This document shows positions 4,749 through 12,113 of a stretch of 14,392 nucleotides of DNA, in pieces. Numbering within the stretch: the stretch's first letter is position 1; each line of letters starts with the position of its first letter. A program made the translations under genes and the position numbers. Source of the stretch: Micavibrio aeruginosavorus (GTDB lineage Bacteria; Pseudomonadota; Alphaproteobacteria; Micavibrionales; Micavibrionaceae); NCBI GenBank assembly GCA_003241475.1, contig QFQB01000049.1:1-14392 (forward strand), given 5' to 3'. The notes under the pieces were generated by a model. The model saw only the letters and a list, made by a program, of their open reading frames with translations. It was not told where the DNA came from and did no database searches.

Positions 4749-6824
4749 CTAAACGGTACTGCGTCCAGTCTCGCGGATTGCGCCGTGCGAGGAGAGGAGT
4801 CCTTCGCGGCGAAGAAGCGCCATCGGGTCGGCATCGCGTCCGCGGAAATTGCGGTAGAGCACGGATGGATGCTCGCTTCCGCCCTTCGCCAGAATCTCGT
4901 TGCGGTACCGCATGGCGGTTTCCGTATCATAAAGGCCTTTTTCTTCGAACAACTCAAACGTGTCGGCATCCAGAACTTCGGCCCATTTATAGCTGTAATA
5001 GCCTGCGGAGTATCCGCCGCCGAAGATGTGGGTGAAGGAGGTTGATGCTGGTCCGGCAAGGCGCGGGAATAGGGTGCAATCCTTCGTGGCCTGTTCTTCG
5101 AACTTGGCAACATCGGTGATAGAGGCGGGATCAGCGGTATGCCATGCCATATCGAGCAATCCGAAGGCGCTCTGGCGCAATCCCATCCATCCTACGAAGA
5201 AATTCTTTGAATCGTTGACCTTTTGAATGAGGTCTGCCGGAATTTTTTCGCCTGTTTTGTAATGGCCGGAAATCAGATCGAGTGTTTCCTTTTCATAGGC
5301 CCAGTTTTCCTGAACCTGCGATGGAAGCTCGACAAAATCCCATAGCACAGCGGTGCCGGAATGCGAGGCGTAGGTGACGTTGGACAGCATCATGTGCATC
5401 GCATGACCCATTTCATGGAAGAGCGTCAGCACTTCGTCATGGGTCAGAAGCGACGGTGTTTCCTTCGTCGGTTTGGTGAAGTTGCAGACGATGGCGACTT
5501 GGGGGCGCTTGATGCCCGATTCGAACAATCCCTGCTCGCGGTATGATGTCATCCATGCTCCGGGCTTTTTGCCTTTGCGTGGGTAGAAGTCGGCATAGAA
5601 CACGCCCATGAAGCTACCGTCTTTGGAATCCGTCACGTCATAGGAAACAACGTCTTCGTGCCACAGCGGATATTTCGCCGGCGTAAAGGTAATGTTGAAG
5701 AGTTTGGAAAAATGCTCGAACGTGCCGCTCAAAACTTTTTCGAGCGGGAAGTAAGGGCGAAGGTCTTCGCTGGAAAAGGCGAAGAGTTTTTCCTTCATCT
5801 TTTCGCTGTAATAGGAAACGTCCCAAGGCATGATGTCGCCTTCGAAGCCGTATCCTTTGGCGAATTCCTTTAGATCCTTCAAGTCTTTTTCGGCCGAAGG
5901 CTTGTACGTGGCCAATAGCGTTTGCAAAAACTCCATCACGGATTCCGGCGTTTTGGCCATGCGTTGCTCCAGCACATAAGAAGCATGGTTTTTGTAGCCG
6001 AGGATTTTTGCGCGCTCGTCTTTCAGCGAGACGATTTTAAGAACATTGGCGCAATTGTCGAACGCATCGCCATAAGCGCGGCTACCAAAGGCGCGCCACA
6101 TTTTCTCGCGCAATGCGCGGTTGTCGGCATAGGTGGCGAACGGGCCATAGCTTGGATAATCGAGTGTGAAAACCCATTTGCCTTTCAAGCTGCGCTCTTC
6201 CGCTTCTTCTGCGGCCGCTGTGACGGCGGTTTCGGGAAGCCCTGCAAGATCATCCTTGTTGTCGATCACAAGAGTAAAGGCCTCGGCGGATTTTTTGACG
6301 TTTTTGGCCATGTCGGGCGCAAGTTTGGACAATTCCTCGTTGATCTCGCGCAGGCGTTGCTTCTTGCTTTCTTCGAGAAGCGCGCCGCCGCGCACGAAGC
6401 CTTTGTAGCTATCGTCGAGAACCGTGGCTTGCTCACTGGTTAGGTTCAGTTTTTCGCGGGCATCGTAAACGGTTTTCACGCGTTTGAACAAAACAGGGTC
6501 CATGATGATATCGCTCGAAAAGTTAGAGCTGATCGGCCCGATTTCCTGCGCCAGATTTTCAAGGTCGTCCGTGCCGGCGGCGGAAAGCTGGTTGTAGAAA
6601 ATACCCGTGATCGTCCCCAGACGTTCGCCCGCCAGTTCCATGGCGACGATCGTGTTTTCAAACGTGGGGTTTTCAGTGCTTGCTTTGATGGCTTCGATAT
6701 GCGTCCGCGCTTCCTCGATCGCGATTTTGATGGCGGGCAGATAATGCTCGGCCTTGATGATATCAAATGGCGGAGCATCGTGAGGGGCGGAGAATTTTTC
6801 AAGAAGCGGGTTTTGTGCGGACAA
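4749..6824 (-). CDS. dcp: Peptidyl-dipeptidase Dcp (M3 zinc metallopeptidase)
   Basis: Removes dipeptides from the C-terminus of oligopeptides; M3 enzymes are closed ellipsoids that recycle peptides in the cytoplasm or periplasm. The zinc site is plain: FHEMGHAMH gives H470, E471 and H474, and WDFVELPSQ gives the third ligand E499. The family substrate loop SHSGTAVLWDF follows directly. The N-terminus (NPLLEKFSAPHDAPPFDII) and the total of 691 residues match Dcp; oligopeptidase A is the close alternative. There is no signal peptide, so it is probably cytoplasmic. The start is TTG: an in-frame TAA lies two codons upstream, and AAAGGA sits 8 nt before it. Its promoter lies in the first codons of the divergent mnmC. 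No minus-strand terminator with a U tract is seen downstream. Confidence 0.93.
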   Translation of the reverse strand: MSAQNPLLEKFSAPHDAPPFDIIKAEHYLPAIKIAIEEARTHIEAIKASTENPTFENTIVAMELAGERLGTITGIFYNQLSAAGTDDLENLAQEIGPISSNFSSDIIMDPVLFKRVKTVYDAREKLNLTSEQATVLDDSYKGFVRGGALLEESKKQRLREINEELSKLAPDMAKNVKKSAEAFTLVIDNKDDLAGLPETAVTAAAEEAEERSLKGKWVFTLDYPSYGPFATYADNRALREKMWRAFGSRAYGDAFDNCANVLKIVSLKDERAKILGYKNHASYVLEQRMAKTPESVMEFLQTLLATYKPSAEKDLKDLKEFAKGYGFEGDIMPWDVSYYSEKMKEKLFAFSSEDLRPYFPLEKVLSGTFEHFSKLFNITFTPAKYPLWHEDVVSYDVTDSKDGSFMGVFYADFYPRKGKKPGAWMTSYREQGLFESGIKRPQVAIVCNFTKPTKETPSLLTHDEVLTLFHEMGHAMHMMLSNVTYASHSGTAVLWDFVELPSQVQENWAYEKETLDLISGHYKTGEKIPADLIQKVNDSKNFFVGWMGLRQSAFGLLDMAWHTADPASITDVAKFEEQATKDCTLFPRLAGPASTSFTHIFGGGYSAGYYSYKWAEVLDADTFELFEEKGLYDTETAMRYRNEILAKGGSEHPSVLYRNFRGRDADPMALLRREGLLSSHGAIRETGRSTV

Positions 6825-6857
6825 GGCTTAATTCCTTTGGGTTTTGAAAGAACTTCA

Positions 6858-6887
6858 TTTATATGGGGTTTATGGGCGACGTGCCAA
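6858..6887 (-). promoter_or_regulatory. Promoter of dcp, overlapping the mnmC start
   Basis: On the minus strand TTGGCA (6887-6882) and TATAAA (6863-6858) each match the sigma70 consensus at 5 of 6 positions, with an 18-bp spacer. The predicted start is near 6851, about 27 nt before the TTG start of dcp. The -10 hexamer includes the first base of the mnmC ATG at 6863. Confidence 0.6.
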
Positions 6888-8548
6888 GGTCAGAAATGTT
6901 CGATGATGTGTATTTTTCCGCCGATGACGGGCCGGGGGAAACATATCACGTCTTTTTGGATGGAAACAACCTGCCCGCCGCATGGGAGGGGGAAACCCGC
7001 TTTACGATTGCGGAAACGGGGTTCGGCACGGGGCTTAATTTTCTTTTGGCGTGGGAATTGTTCGACCGCACCGCCGCAAAGGGCGCTTTTTTGGATTTCA
7101 TCAGCGTCGAAAAATTCCCTATGAGTGTAGAGGCGATCCGCCAAGGGCTTTCCCCATGGGCCCAGCGTTTATCGCCGTATCTGGAAAAAATGCTCGGCCG
7201 ATACCCGATGATCGTTCCGGGCTTTCATCGCATCGTGTTCGACAATCGGGTCGCGCTGACTTTGATATTCGGCGATGCCAACGATGTTTTGCCGGAAGTC
7301 GATGCCGTCGTCGATGCATGGTTCCTCGATGGCTTTACGCCGTCCAAAAATCCCGATATGTGGACGGACAAGGTTTTTGCTGAAATGGCGCGGCTGTCGC
7401 ATGATAAAACCAGCTTTGCGACATTTACCTCTGCGGGGTTCGTCAAACGCGGACTTCAGGCGGCGGGCTTTCATGTTGAAAAACGCGACGGCTTTGGGCG
7501 CAAGCGTGACATGCTGGCAGGGCACTATACTGGAGCGCGCAAAAAACCACATGAAAGGCAAGCCGGAGTCGTGTCTATTCTGGGGGCTGGTCTGGCGGGA
7601 TGCGCAAGCGCCTGTGTATTGCAGCAATATGGCTTTTCATCTGTAGTGCATGATCCGAACGGCGTGGCCACCGGAGCATCCGGCAATCCGGCGGGCATGA
7701 TCAACCCGCGCTTTACCGCTTTTCGGGATGCGCAGTCGGATTTTTATACGGCGGGTTTTGCGCTTGCCGCGCGGACGTTTCCTTCGTTGGATTGCGCCTA
7801 TACCAGGTGCGGTGCGCTGCATCTTGTCACCGATGAGGATAAACAAAAACGCTTTATCCGCACGGCAGAAAACTGGGGCTGGGCGGATGATCATATGCGT
7901 TATGTAGATGCCAAGGCGGCATCGGATATTGCGGGAATTGATCTTTCGCAAGATGCGCTTTATCTGCCCGATGCCGCGCGGATCAATCCGGCATTGTTGT
8001 GTGCAAGCTATGCGAAGGATATTTCGTTCGGCGATCCTGTAAAAGACGCGCCAGCAATATATGCAAGCGGGCCTGCGCTGGCGGGGTTCGAAGGCCTGCC
8101 GCTTCATGCTGTGCGCGGACAGATTACCTTCGCCAAACCGACGCCGCAAAGCGCGCGCCTGAAAACGGCGCTTCATTACGGCGGTTATGCATCGCCTGCA
8201 ATCGACGGCGAACATGTGATCGGTTCGACCTTTCAAAAATGGTTGAGTGATACAGCGTGTTTGCCCGAAGACGATCTTTCAAATCTTGAAAAGCTTCATG
8301 CGGCGACAGGATTATCCGGTTTTGAAATCTCCGGTCATCGCGCGGCCTTGCGTGTTGCCTCCAAAGACCGCTTTCCCGTGATCGGGCAATTGGATGCGGG
8401 GCGATACATTTCAACCGCTCATGGATCGCATGGAATTTTAAGCACGCTGATGGGGGCGCATATTCTGGCCGATCTTTTGCGCGGCGGGCCGCTGAGTGTT
8501 GGTAAATCAACCCTTAACGCACTTTCTCTTTTGCGGTTTAAAGCATAG
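6863..8548 (+). CDS. mnmC: Bifunctional tRNA 5-methylaminomethyl-2-thiouridine biosynthesis protein MnmC
   Basis: Performs the last two steps of mnm5(s2)U34 synthesis in tRNA. The FAD-dependent C-terminal half removes the carboxymethyl group from cmnm5U, and the N-terminal half methylates the resulting nm5U with S-adenosylmethionine. The methyltransferase domain (about 1-225) shows FDDVYFS (13-19), the SAM-binding ETGFGTGLNF (51-60) and DAWFLDGFTPSKNPDMW (151-167). The oxidoreductase domain starts with the dinucleotide-binding GAGLAG (241-246) and carries GASGNPAGMINPR (271-283) and a C-terminal HGSHGILS segment. At 561 residues it is shorter than gammaproteobacterial MnmC (around 650-680), the loss being in the FAD half. 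ATG 6863 is used; ATG 6872 is equally possible. The gene is divergent from dcp, 38 bp away. Confidence 0.93.
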   Translation: MGFMGDVPRSEMFDDVYFSADDGPGETYHVFLDGNNLPAAWEGETRFTIAETGFGTGLNFLLAWELFDRTAAKGAFLDFISVEKFPMSVEAIRQGLSPWAQRLSPYLEKMLGRYPMIVPGFHRIVFDNRVALTLIFGDANDVLPEVDAVVDAWFLDGFTPSKNPDMWTDKVFAEMARLSHDKTSFATFTSAGFVKRGLQAAGFHVEKRDGFGRKRDMLAGHYTGARKKPHERQAGVVSILGAGLAGCASACVLQQYGFSSVVHDPNGVATGASGNPAGMINPRFTAFRDAQSDFYTAGFALAARTFPSLDCAYTRCGALHLVTDEDKQKRFIRTAENWGWADDHMRYVDAKAASDIAGIDLSQDALYLPDAARINPALLCASYAKDISFGDPVKDAPAIYASGPALAGFEGLPLHAVRGQITFAKPTPQSARLKTALHYGGYASPAIDGEHVIGSTFQKWLSDTACLPEDDLSNLEKLHAATGLSGFEISGHRAALRVASKDRFPVIGQLDAGRYISTAHGSHGILSTLMGAHILADLLRGGPLSVGKSTLNALSLLRFKA

Positions 8549-8570
8549 AAAGTCTGCATTTCGTCCATCA

Positions 8571-8596
8571 TTTCATGGTAGAATAAAACCATGAGA
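8571..8596 (+). promoter_or_regulatory. Extended -10 box and start-codon hairpin of the pilin gene
   Basis: TGGTAGAAT at 8576-8584 is an extended -10 (TGN followed by TAGAAT). A start 7 nt downstream falls on the pilin ATG at 8591, and there is no ribosome site, so the mRNA may be leaderless. The same bases form a hairpin, TTTCATGGT (8571-8579) with ACCATGAGA (8588-8596, one G-U pair). It would bury the start codon in any longer read-through transcript from mnmC. Confidence 0.45.
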
Positions 8597-8764
8597 AGGG
8601 TGTTCAAAAACTGGTGCAAAGATCAGAGCGGGGCCACGGCCATCGAATACGGGCTGATCGTCACGGCAATTGCCTTGGCCATCATCGTTGCCGTGTTCGC
8701 TTTCGGGGCAGACCTAGGGGCGTTCTACGAATCTCTGGGCGATATCTTCGACGGCATCGCATAA
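8591..8764 (+). CDS. Flp/Fap-type pilin (type IVb), 57 residues
   Basis: A short frame encodes MRRVFKNWCKDQSGATAIEY, then GLIVTAIALAIIVAVFAFGA and an acidic tail. This is the Flp pilin pattern: a short basic leader, a prepilin cleavage site with conserved Gly then ATAIEYGL (cleavage expected after G14, Glu at position 5 of the mature chain), and one hydrophobic helix of about 22 residues. The family forms tight-adherence (Tad) pili in the outer envelope after processing by a CpaA/TadV peptidase. No tad or cpa assembly genes are in the window, so this is an isolated pilin copy. It may be a second pilin served by a locus elsewhere, or a minor pseudopilin. The ATG has no ribosome site. Confidence 0.88.
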   Translation: MRRVFKNWCKDQSGATAIEYGLIVTAIALAIIVAVFAFGADLGAFYESLGDIFDGIA

Positions 8765-8858
8765 ACAATAACGGCTGTTTCCTTAAGAATCCGCGTGCAA
8801 AGAGCTGTTCGCGGACGGTTGATTTGTATTGATCGCGGGCCGGTCTGCGGGTAAAAAT

Positions 8859-8877
8859 AAGGTCCTTCTGACCTTTT
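8859..8877 (+). terminator. Weak hairpin terminator after the pilin gene
   Basis: AAGGTC (8859-8864) pairs with GACCTT (8870-8875) around a CTTCT loop, followed only by TT. A second hairpin lies upstream (TCCGCG 8790-8795 with CGCGGA 8810-8815). The stem is short and the T tract poor, so partial read-through into wecA is possible. Confidence 0.35.
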
Positions 8878-8896
8878 GCCCTGATAAGGACGCTCC

Positions 8897-9955
8897 TTGG
8901 AATTTCTCTATCCCCTGATCGCGTTTATCACGACCGGCGCCGCGCTGTGGGCTGGACGCCGCCTTGCCTTGCGCGTCGGCTTTGCAGACAGGCCGGGCGG
9001 CCGCAAGCGCCATGACAATCCCGTGCCTCCGATCGGCGGGCTGGTTGTTCTTCCTGTTTTCGTGATCGTGAGCTGGGCGGCGGGCCTGCAATCCATCGTG
9101 CCGTGGCCCTTGGTGGGCGGGATCGGCATTTTGCTTTTGATGGGGGCGATCGACGATGCGCGCCCTTTGCGCCCCTTCGTTAAATTCGCGATCATGATTC
9201 TGACGGCGAGTTTTGTCGTTATTTTCGGACAGATGCAGATCGGAAATCTCGGCAATCTGTTTGGGTTCGGCACTGTGCAGCTCGAATTCCTGTCCAAAGG
9301 GTTCACCATCATGGCGCTGGTTTTGCTGATGAATGCCGTGAATATGATGGATGGCGTGGATGGGCTTGCGGGCGGTTTTTGCGCGCTCGTGGCCTTTTGG
9401 ATGATGGTCGTTTGCGCGGGCGCGGGGCATTGGATACCGTTTGCCGCGCTGTCCATTTTGCTGGCAACGATGTTGGGCTTTCTGGCCTTTAATCTGCGCG
9501 CGCCATGGCGCAAATCGGCCGCTGTGTTTCTGGGCGATGCCGGTGCGTTGTGTCTAGGATTGTTGCTTGGCTGGTTTTGTATCATGCTCTCGCAAGGTAA
9601 TGGCGCTCCGCTGCAGCCTATCACTGTGATCTGGATCATCGGTCTTCCCGTGATCGACGCATTTGCGCTTTTCATCGCCCGTAGCGTCCGCGGCCTGCAC
9701 CCTTTCAAAGCCGATCGCCGCCATTTACATCATCGTTTTCTGGATGCGGGAATTTCTCCTGAACGCACAACCGCGATTATTCTGGCGCTGATCGCAATCT
9801 TTGCGCTGGTAGGGTTCGTCGCGCAGGCAAACGGCGTTCCTGCCGTTGTTCTGTTTGCCGGATGGATGGCCGTTTTTATTCTGCATACCATCGGGATCAT
9901 GCACCCGAAAGGCTATACGCTCTTGACCCGCGTTCTCAAAGGGCTAGGGCGCTAA
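8897..9955 (+). CDS. wecA: WecA-type undecaprenyl-phosphate sugar-1-phosphate transferase
   Basis: Integral membrane protein of the polyprenyl-phosphate N-acetylhexosamine-1-phosphate transferase family (WecA, TagO, WbcO, related to MraY). It starts O-antigen or similar glycans by loading GlcNAc-1-P or another HexNAc-1-P onto undecaprenyl phosphate. Motifs in order are the Mg-binding DD in GAIDDARP (D86, D87), NAVNMMDGVDGLAGG (146-160), FLGDAG (211-216) and the cytoplasmic HPFKADRRHLHHRF (268-281). About ten hydrophobic segments are visible over 352 residues, the normal size. The exact HexNAc is not decidable. The start is TTG 8897, with AAGGA at 8886-8890 and an in-frame TAA at 8885-8887 excluding a longer form. 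Together with gmd-fcl it points to a heteropolysaccharide. Confidence 0.93.
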   Translation: MEFLYPLIAFITTGAALWAGRRLALRVGFADRPGGRKRHDNPVPPIGGLVVLPVFVIVSWAAGLQSIVPWPLVGGIGILLLMGAIDDARPLRPFVKFAIMILTASFVVIFGQMQIGNLGNLFGFGTVQLEFLSKGFTIMALVLLMNAVNMMDGVDGLAGGFCALVAFWMMVVCAGAGHWIPFAALSILLATMLGFLAFNLRAPWRKSAAVFLGDAGALCLGLLLGWFCIMLSQGNGAPLQPITVIWIIGLPVIDAFALFIARSVRGLHPFKADRRHLHHRFLDAGISPERTTAIILALIAIFALVGFVAQANGVPAVVLFAGWMAVFILHTIGIMHPKGYTLLTRVLKGLGR

Positions 9956-9999
9956 CGCTTTTCCTGTTTTTCAGAAATCTCTAATAAAAACCGGATCCC

Positions 10000-10032
10000 T
10001 GTGTATAAACCCGTGGACAAGGGTGTGTATCC
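10000..10032 (+). repeat. Three DnaA-box-like 9-mers at exact 12-bp spacing
   Basis: TGTGTATAA (10000-10008) is a perfect reverse match to the DnaA box TTATNCACA. CGTGGACAA (10012-10020) and TGTGTATCC (10024-10032) are degenerate relatives. Starts are exactly 12 bp apart and the third copy abuts the -35 of the next promoter. Role unknown; chance is possible for the two weak copies. Confidence 0.35.
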
Positions 10033-10060
10033 TTGACCAATGTGGCCTTGGTTTTAGGAT
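10033..10060 (+). promoter_or_regulatory. Candidate promoter of the AMIN lipoprotein gene
   Basis: TTGACC (10033-10038), a 16-bp spacer and TAGGAT (10055-10060). The predicted start is near 10067, giving a leader of about 36 nt. The inverted repeat CAAGG (10018-10022) / CCTTG (10031-10035) overlaps the -35 and could be an operator. Confidence 0.45.
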
Positions 10061-10102
10061 GGGGAGATCATATTCCAACGCTTTATTCGGGATGATCTTT
10101 CC

Positions 10103-11050
10103 ATGCGTTTCAAATCACAGTTTCTTTTGTCCATATCCGTGCTGGCCCTGACGGCTTGCGGGGGCGGGTCTTCCGCGCCATCGCCGAAAACGGATGCGCC
10201 GCTTCCGCCCATATCTTCCACCGAAGCCGCGCCGGCCCCTTTGGCGGAGACGGACACGCTGACGCCTGTGATGCCGACAGCAACCAGCCCGCTGGCAACT
10301 CCCGCTACAACGACGACGATTGTCACGACTGAGCCTGCGGTTGTTGTTCCCGCCGCTCCGGCAACAGGCAGTAGCGTGGAAGAACGCATCGCTAAACTCG
10401 AAGCGACAGTTGGCTCGCTCCGTTCCGACTACGACCGCATCATGCCGGCCTTTGCCAGCTTGAACACGACCAACGAGCGTATCCAGACATTGCTTGATGA
10501 AATCGAGAAGGAAACGGGCAAGCCTGTCGCCGCCCAGGCTGTGAAAGAAACGCCCGTGACGACCACCGAAACAACGACCAGCACGACGACGGTTACGCCT
10601 ATGGCGTCGTCGGCAAGCACGCCTGTTCTTGAAACGGAAACTGTAAAGACCGAAACCGTCAAAACGGAAACGGTTGCGGCGGCCGATATGGCTCCTTCCA
10701 CGAAAGAGGGCGGAAACAATATTTCGGGCGTGCGGATCGGCGAGCATGGTTCGAAAACGCGTCTGGTGCTGGATCTGACCTCCAAAACCAAGCCGGCGTT
10801 CAAATACGATCTCGACAACAATGAGAAGCTCTTGCTCGTGGATTTGCCGGATTCCGGCTGGACGGGCGCGGCTTCGGCCAAGCCGAATTCGCCTATGATC
10901 GCGAGCTGGAACGTCCAAAAAGGTCCGAACGGCGGCTCGACGCTGGCTATCCAGCTTAAGGGTAGCGCTCGCGTCCTTTCGACCGAATTCCTGAAGGCGG
11001 AGGGCAAAGACCCCGCCCGTCTGGTCATGGATATTGCTTCCGGCGGCTGA
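10103..11050 (+). CDS. AMIN-domain lipoprotein
   Basis: A lipoprotein signal (basic start, hydrophobic core, lipobox LTAC with C19) predicts acylation and envelope anchoring. After the Cys comes a Gly/Ser/Pro/Thr-rich linker, a predicted coiled coil (about 91-138, EERIAKLEATVGSLRSDY onward) and a second Thr-rich linker with a short TETVK repeat (about 179-191). The C-terminal domain (about 206-312) starts SGVRIGEHGSKTRLVLDL and continues to LLLVDLPDSGW. The last part matches the AMIN fold, which localises envelope proteins such as AmiC and PilQ by contacting peptidoglycan. No amidase or secretin domain is attached, so it is probably a wall- or complex-associated lipoprotein of unknown role. 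The ribosome site is weak. The following gene has its own promoter region. Confidence 0.82.
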   Translation: MRFKSQFLLSISVLALTACGGGSSAPSPKTDAPLPPISSTEAAPAPLAETDTLTPVMPTATSPLATPATTTTIVTTEPAVVVPAAPATGSSVEERIAKLEATVGSLRSDYDRIMPAFASLNTTNERIQTLLDEIEKETGKPVAAQAVKETPVTTTETTTSTTTVTPMASSASTPVLETETVKTETVKTETVAAADMAPSTKEGGNNISGVRIGEHGSKTRLVLDLTSKTKPAFKYDLDNNEKLLLVDLPDSGWTGAASAKPNSPMIASWNVQKGPNGGSTLAIQLKGSARVLSTEFLKAEGKDPARLVMDIASGG

Positions 11051-11079
11051 TTTTCCCTGCTATTACAATGGTTGGCATA

Positions 11080-11113
11080 GGAACGAAGGGTTTTCGGATC
11101 TTTCGCGTATAAC
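11080..11113 (+). promoter_or_regulatory. Promoter region of the sigma-module operon
   Basis: GGAAC (11080-11084) resembles the -35 of ECF-sigma promoters, consistent with self-activation by the sigma factor two genes in. TATAAC (11108-11113) is a good housekeeping -10, but the expected -35 position carries no match. Which element is used cannot be decided. TGTATC (11117-11122) / GATACA (11128-11133) forms a small dyad in the leader. Confidence 0.3.
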
Positions 11114-11159
11114 CTTTGTATCGAACAGATACATAACCAACAACAAAGGACGAAAACCG

Positions 11160-11486
11160 ATGAAAAAGATTTTGATGCTGGGTGCGGCTATTTTGACTTT
11201 GCAAGCGCTTCCTGCTCTTGCCCAAGATGGCGCGCCGCCGGAAGGCGGCAAAGGCGGACACCGTGGTGAGCGCATGTTTGAAATGCAAGACACCAACAAA
11301 GACGGCGTTGTTTCGAAAGATGAGTTTCAGGCGTTCAGCACGAAGAAATTCGATGAACTCGATGCCAACAAAGATGGCAATATTACAAAAGAGGAAGGCA
11401 AAGCCCACCATGATGCCATGAAGGCGAAATGGAAGGAAATGCGTGGCAAGCGCGGCGACAAGCCTGCTCCTCCGCCAGCCGAGTAA
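11160..11486 (+). CDS. Secreted EF-hand calcium-binding protein, 108 residues
   Basis: A Sec signal peptide (MKKILMLGAAILTLQALPALA, cleavage expected after A21) delivers a small protein to the periplasm. Two canonical EF-hand loops are visible: DTNKDGVVSKDE (44-55) and DANKDGNITKEE (68-79), both with all Ca-coordinating positions. The remainder is charged, and the C-terminus is a Lys/Pro tail ending PAPPPAE. ATG 11160 is chosen over an in-frame upstream ATG at 11034 because it gives the signal peptide directly. It is also preceded by AAAGGA about 9 nt away, whereas the upstream stretch overlaps the previous gene. It is the first gene of a four-gene operon, 21 bp before the ECF sigma gene, so it may be the cation-responsive input or a target of the sigma factor. 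Confidence 0.85.
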   Translation: MKKILMLGAAILTLQALPALAQDGAPPEGGKGGHRGERMFEMQDTNKDGVVSKDEFQAFSTKKFDELDANKDGNITKEEGKAHHDAMKAKWKEMRGKRGDKPAPPPAE

Positions 11487-11507
11487 CCTTAAGTTAGGAT
11501 ACGAAGC

Positions 11508-12113
11508 ATGAAGGCCCCCATGGCCTCGAGCGAAGATAGCGACGAAAGCCTGATGCGCCAGATACGTTCCGGAAGTCATCAGGCTTTCGCCATCCTTGTC
11601 CGCCGCCATACGGACCGCTTTTACGCGGCTGCGTTTCGGCTGACGGGGCTTAAAAGCGAAGCGGAAGATCTTGTGCAGGATGCTTTTCTCAAAATTTGGC
11701 AAAAGCCGGATATCTGGAGAGAAGACAAGAGCGCGAAGTTCACGACATGGTTTTACCGCGTGTTGGTGAACCAAAATATCGACCGCATGCGCAAGGGAAA
11801 GAACATGTCTTCGGACAACGCTATTCTTGATTTTGTGGCCGACAGCCGCGACAACCCGGAAAGCGCGATGGCGGTGAGCGAAGAGCAACAATCCATCGAA
11901 CGCGCGATGGGGGCTTTGCCGGAACGTCAGCGAACGGCCATTACGCTTTGCTTTTACGAAGGGCTGAGCAATGCCGATGCTGCAGGCATTATGGGCGTGA
12001 AGATCAAGGCGCTGGAATCGCTTTTGATGCGCGCCAAAACAGGACTGAGAGAGTTTATGAACCAAAACGCAAACCACCACCTTGAAAAGGGGGAACGATA
12101 TGCAACACGATGA
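11508..12113 (+). CDS. ECF-type RNA polymerase sigma factor
   Basis: Group IV sigma factor of 201 residues with only regions 2 and 4. Region 2 (about 20-97) includes FRLTGLKSEAEDLVQDAFLK and FTTWFYRVLVNQNIDRMRK, for core binding and -10 recognition. Region 4 (about 128-185) includes ALPERQRTAITLCFYEGLSN and a helix-turn-helix for the -35. There is no anti-anti-sigma or C-terminal extension. AGGA stands 8 nt before the ATG. The gene ends inside the following anti-sigma-like gene (14-bp overlap). Its company of a secreted EF-hand protein and a Metal_resist protein recalls the CnrYXH arrangement of metal-responsive sigma systems, so activation by an extracytoplasmic cation or envelope signal is inferred. 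Target genes are unknown. Confidence 0.92.
   Translation: MKAPMASSEDSDESLMRQIRSGSHQAFAILVRRHTDRFYAAAFRLTGLKSEAEDLVQDAFLKIWQKPDIWREDKSAKFTTWFYRVLVNQNIDRMRKGKNMSSDNAILDFVADSRDNPESAMAVSEEQQSIERAMGALPERQRTAITLCFYEGLSNADAAGIMGVKIKALESLLMRAKTGLREFMNQNANHHLEKGERYATR

Noticed and set aside
4518..5045. A 175-codon plus-strand frame across the terminator and into dcp
   Set aside because: It runs through a strong intrinsic terminator and then antisense to the conserved C-terminus of Dcp. No motif or ribosome site supports it.
9941..9975. Terminator after wecA
   Set aside because: Only a 6-bp stem with two G-U pairs (AGGGCG / CGCTTT) is present before an interrupted T run. This is too weak to call.
11034..11159. 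Longer N-terminus for the EF-hand protein from ATG 11034
   Set aside because: It would overlap the lipoprotein gene, cover the promoter region and bury an obvious signal peptide. ATG 11160 has its own ribosome site.
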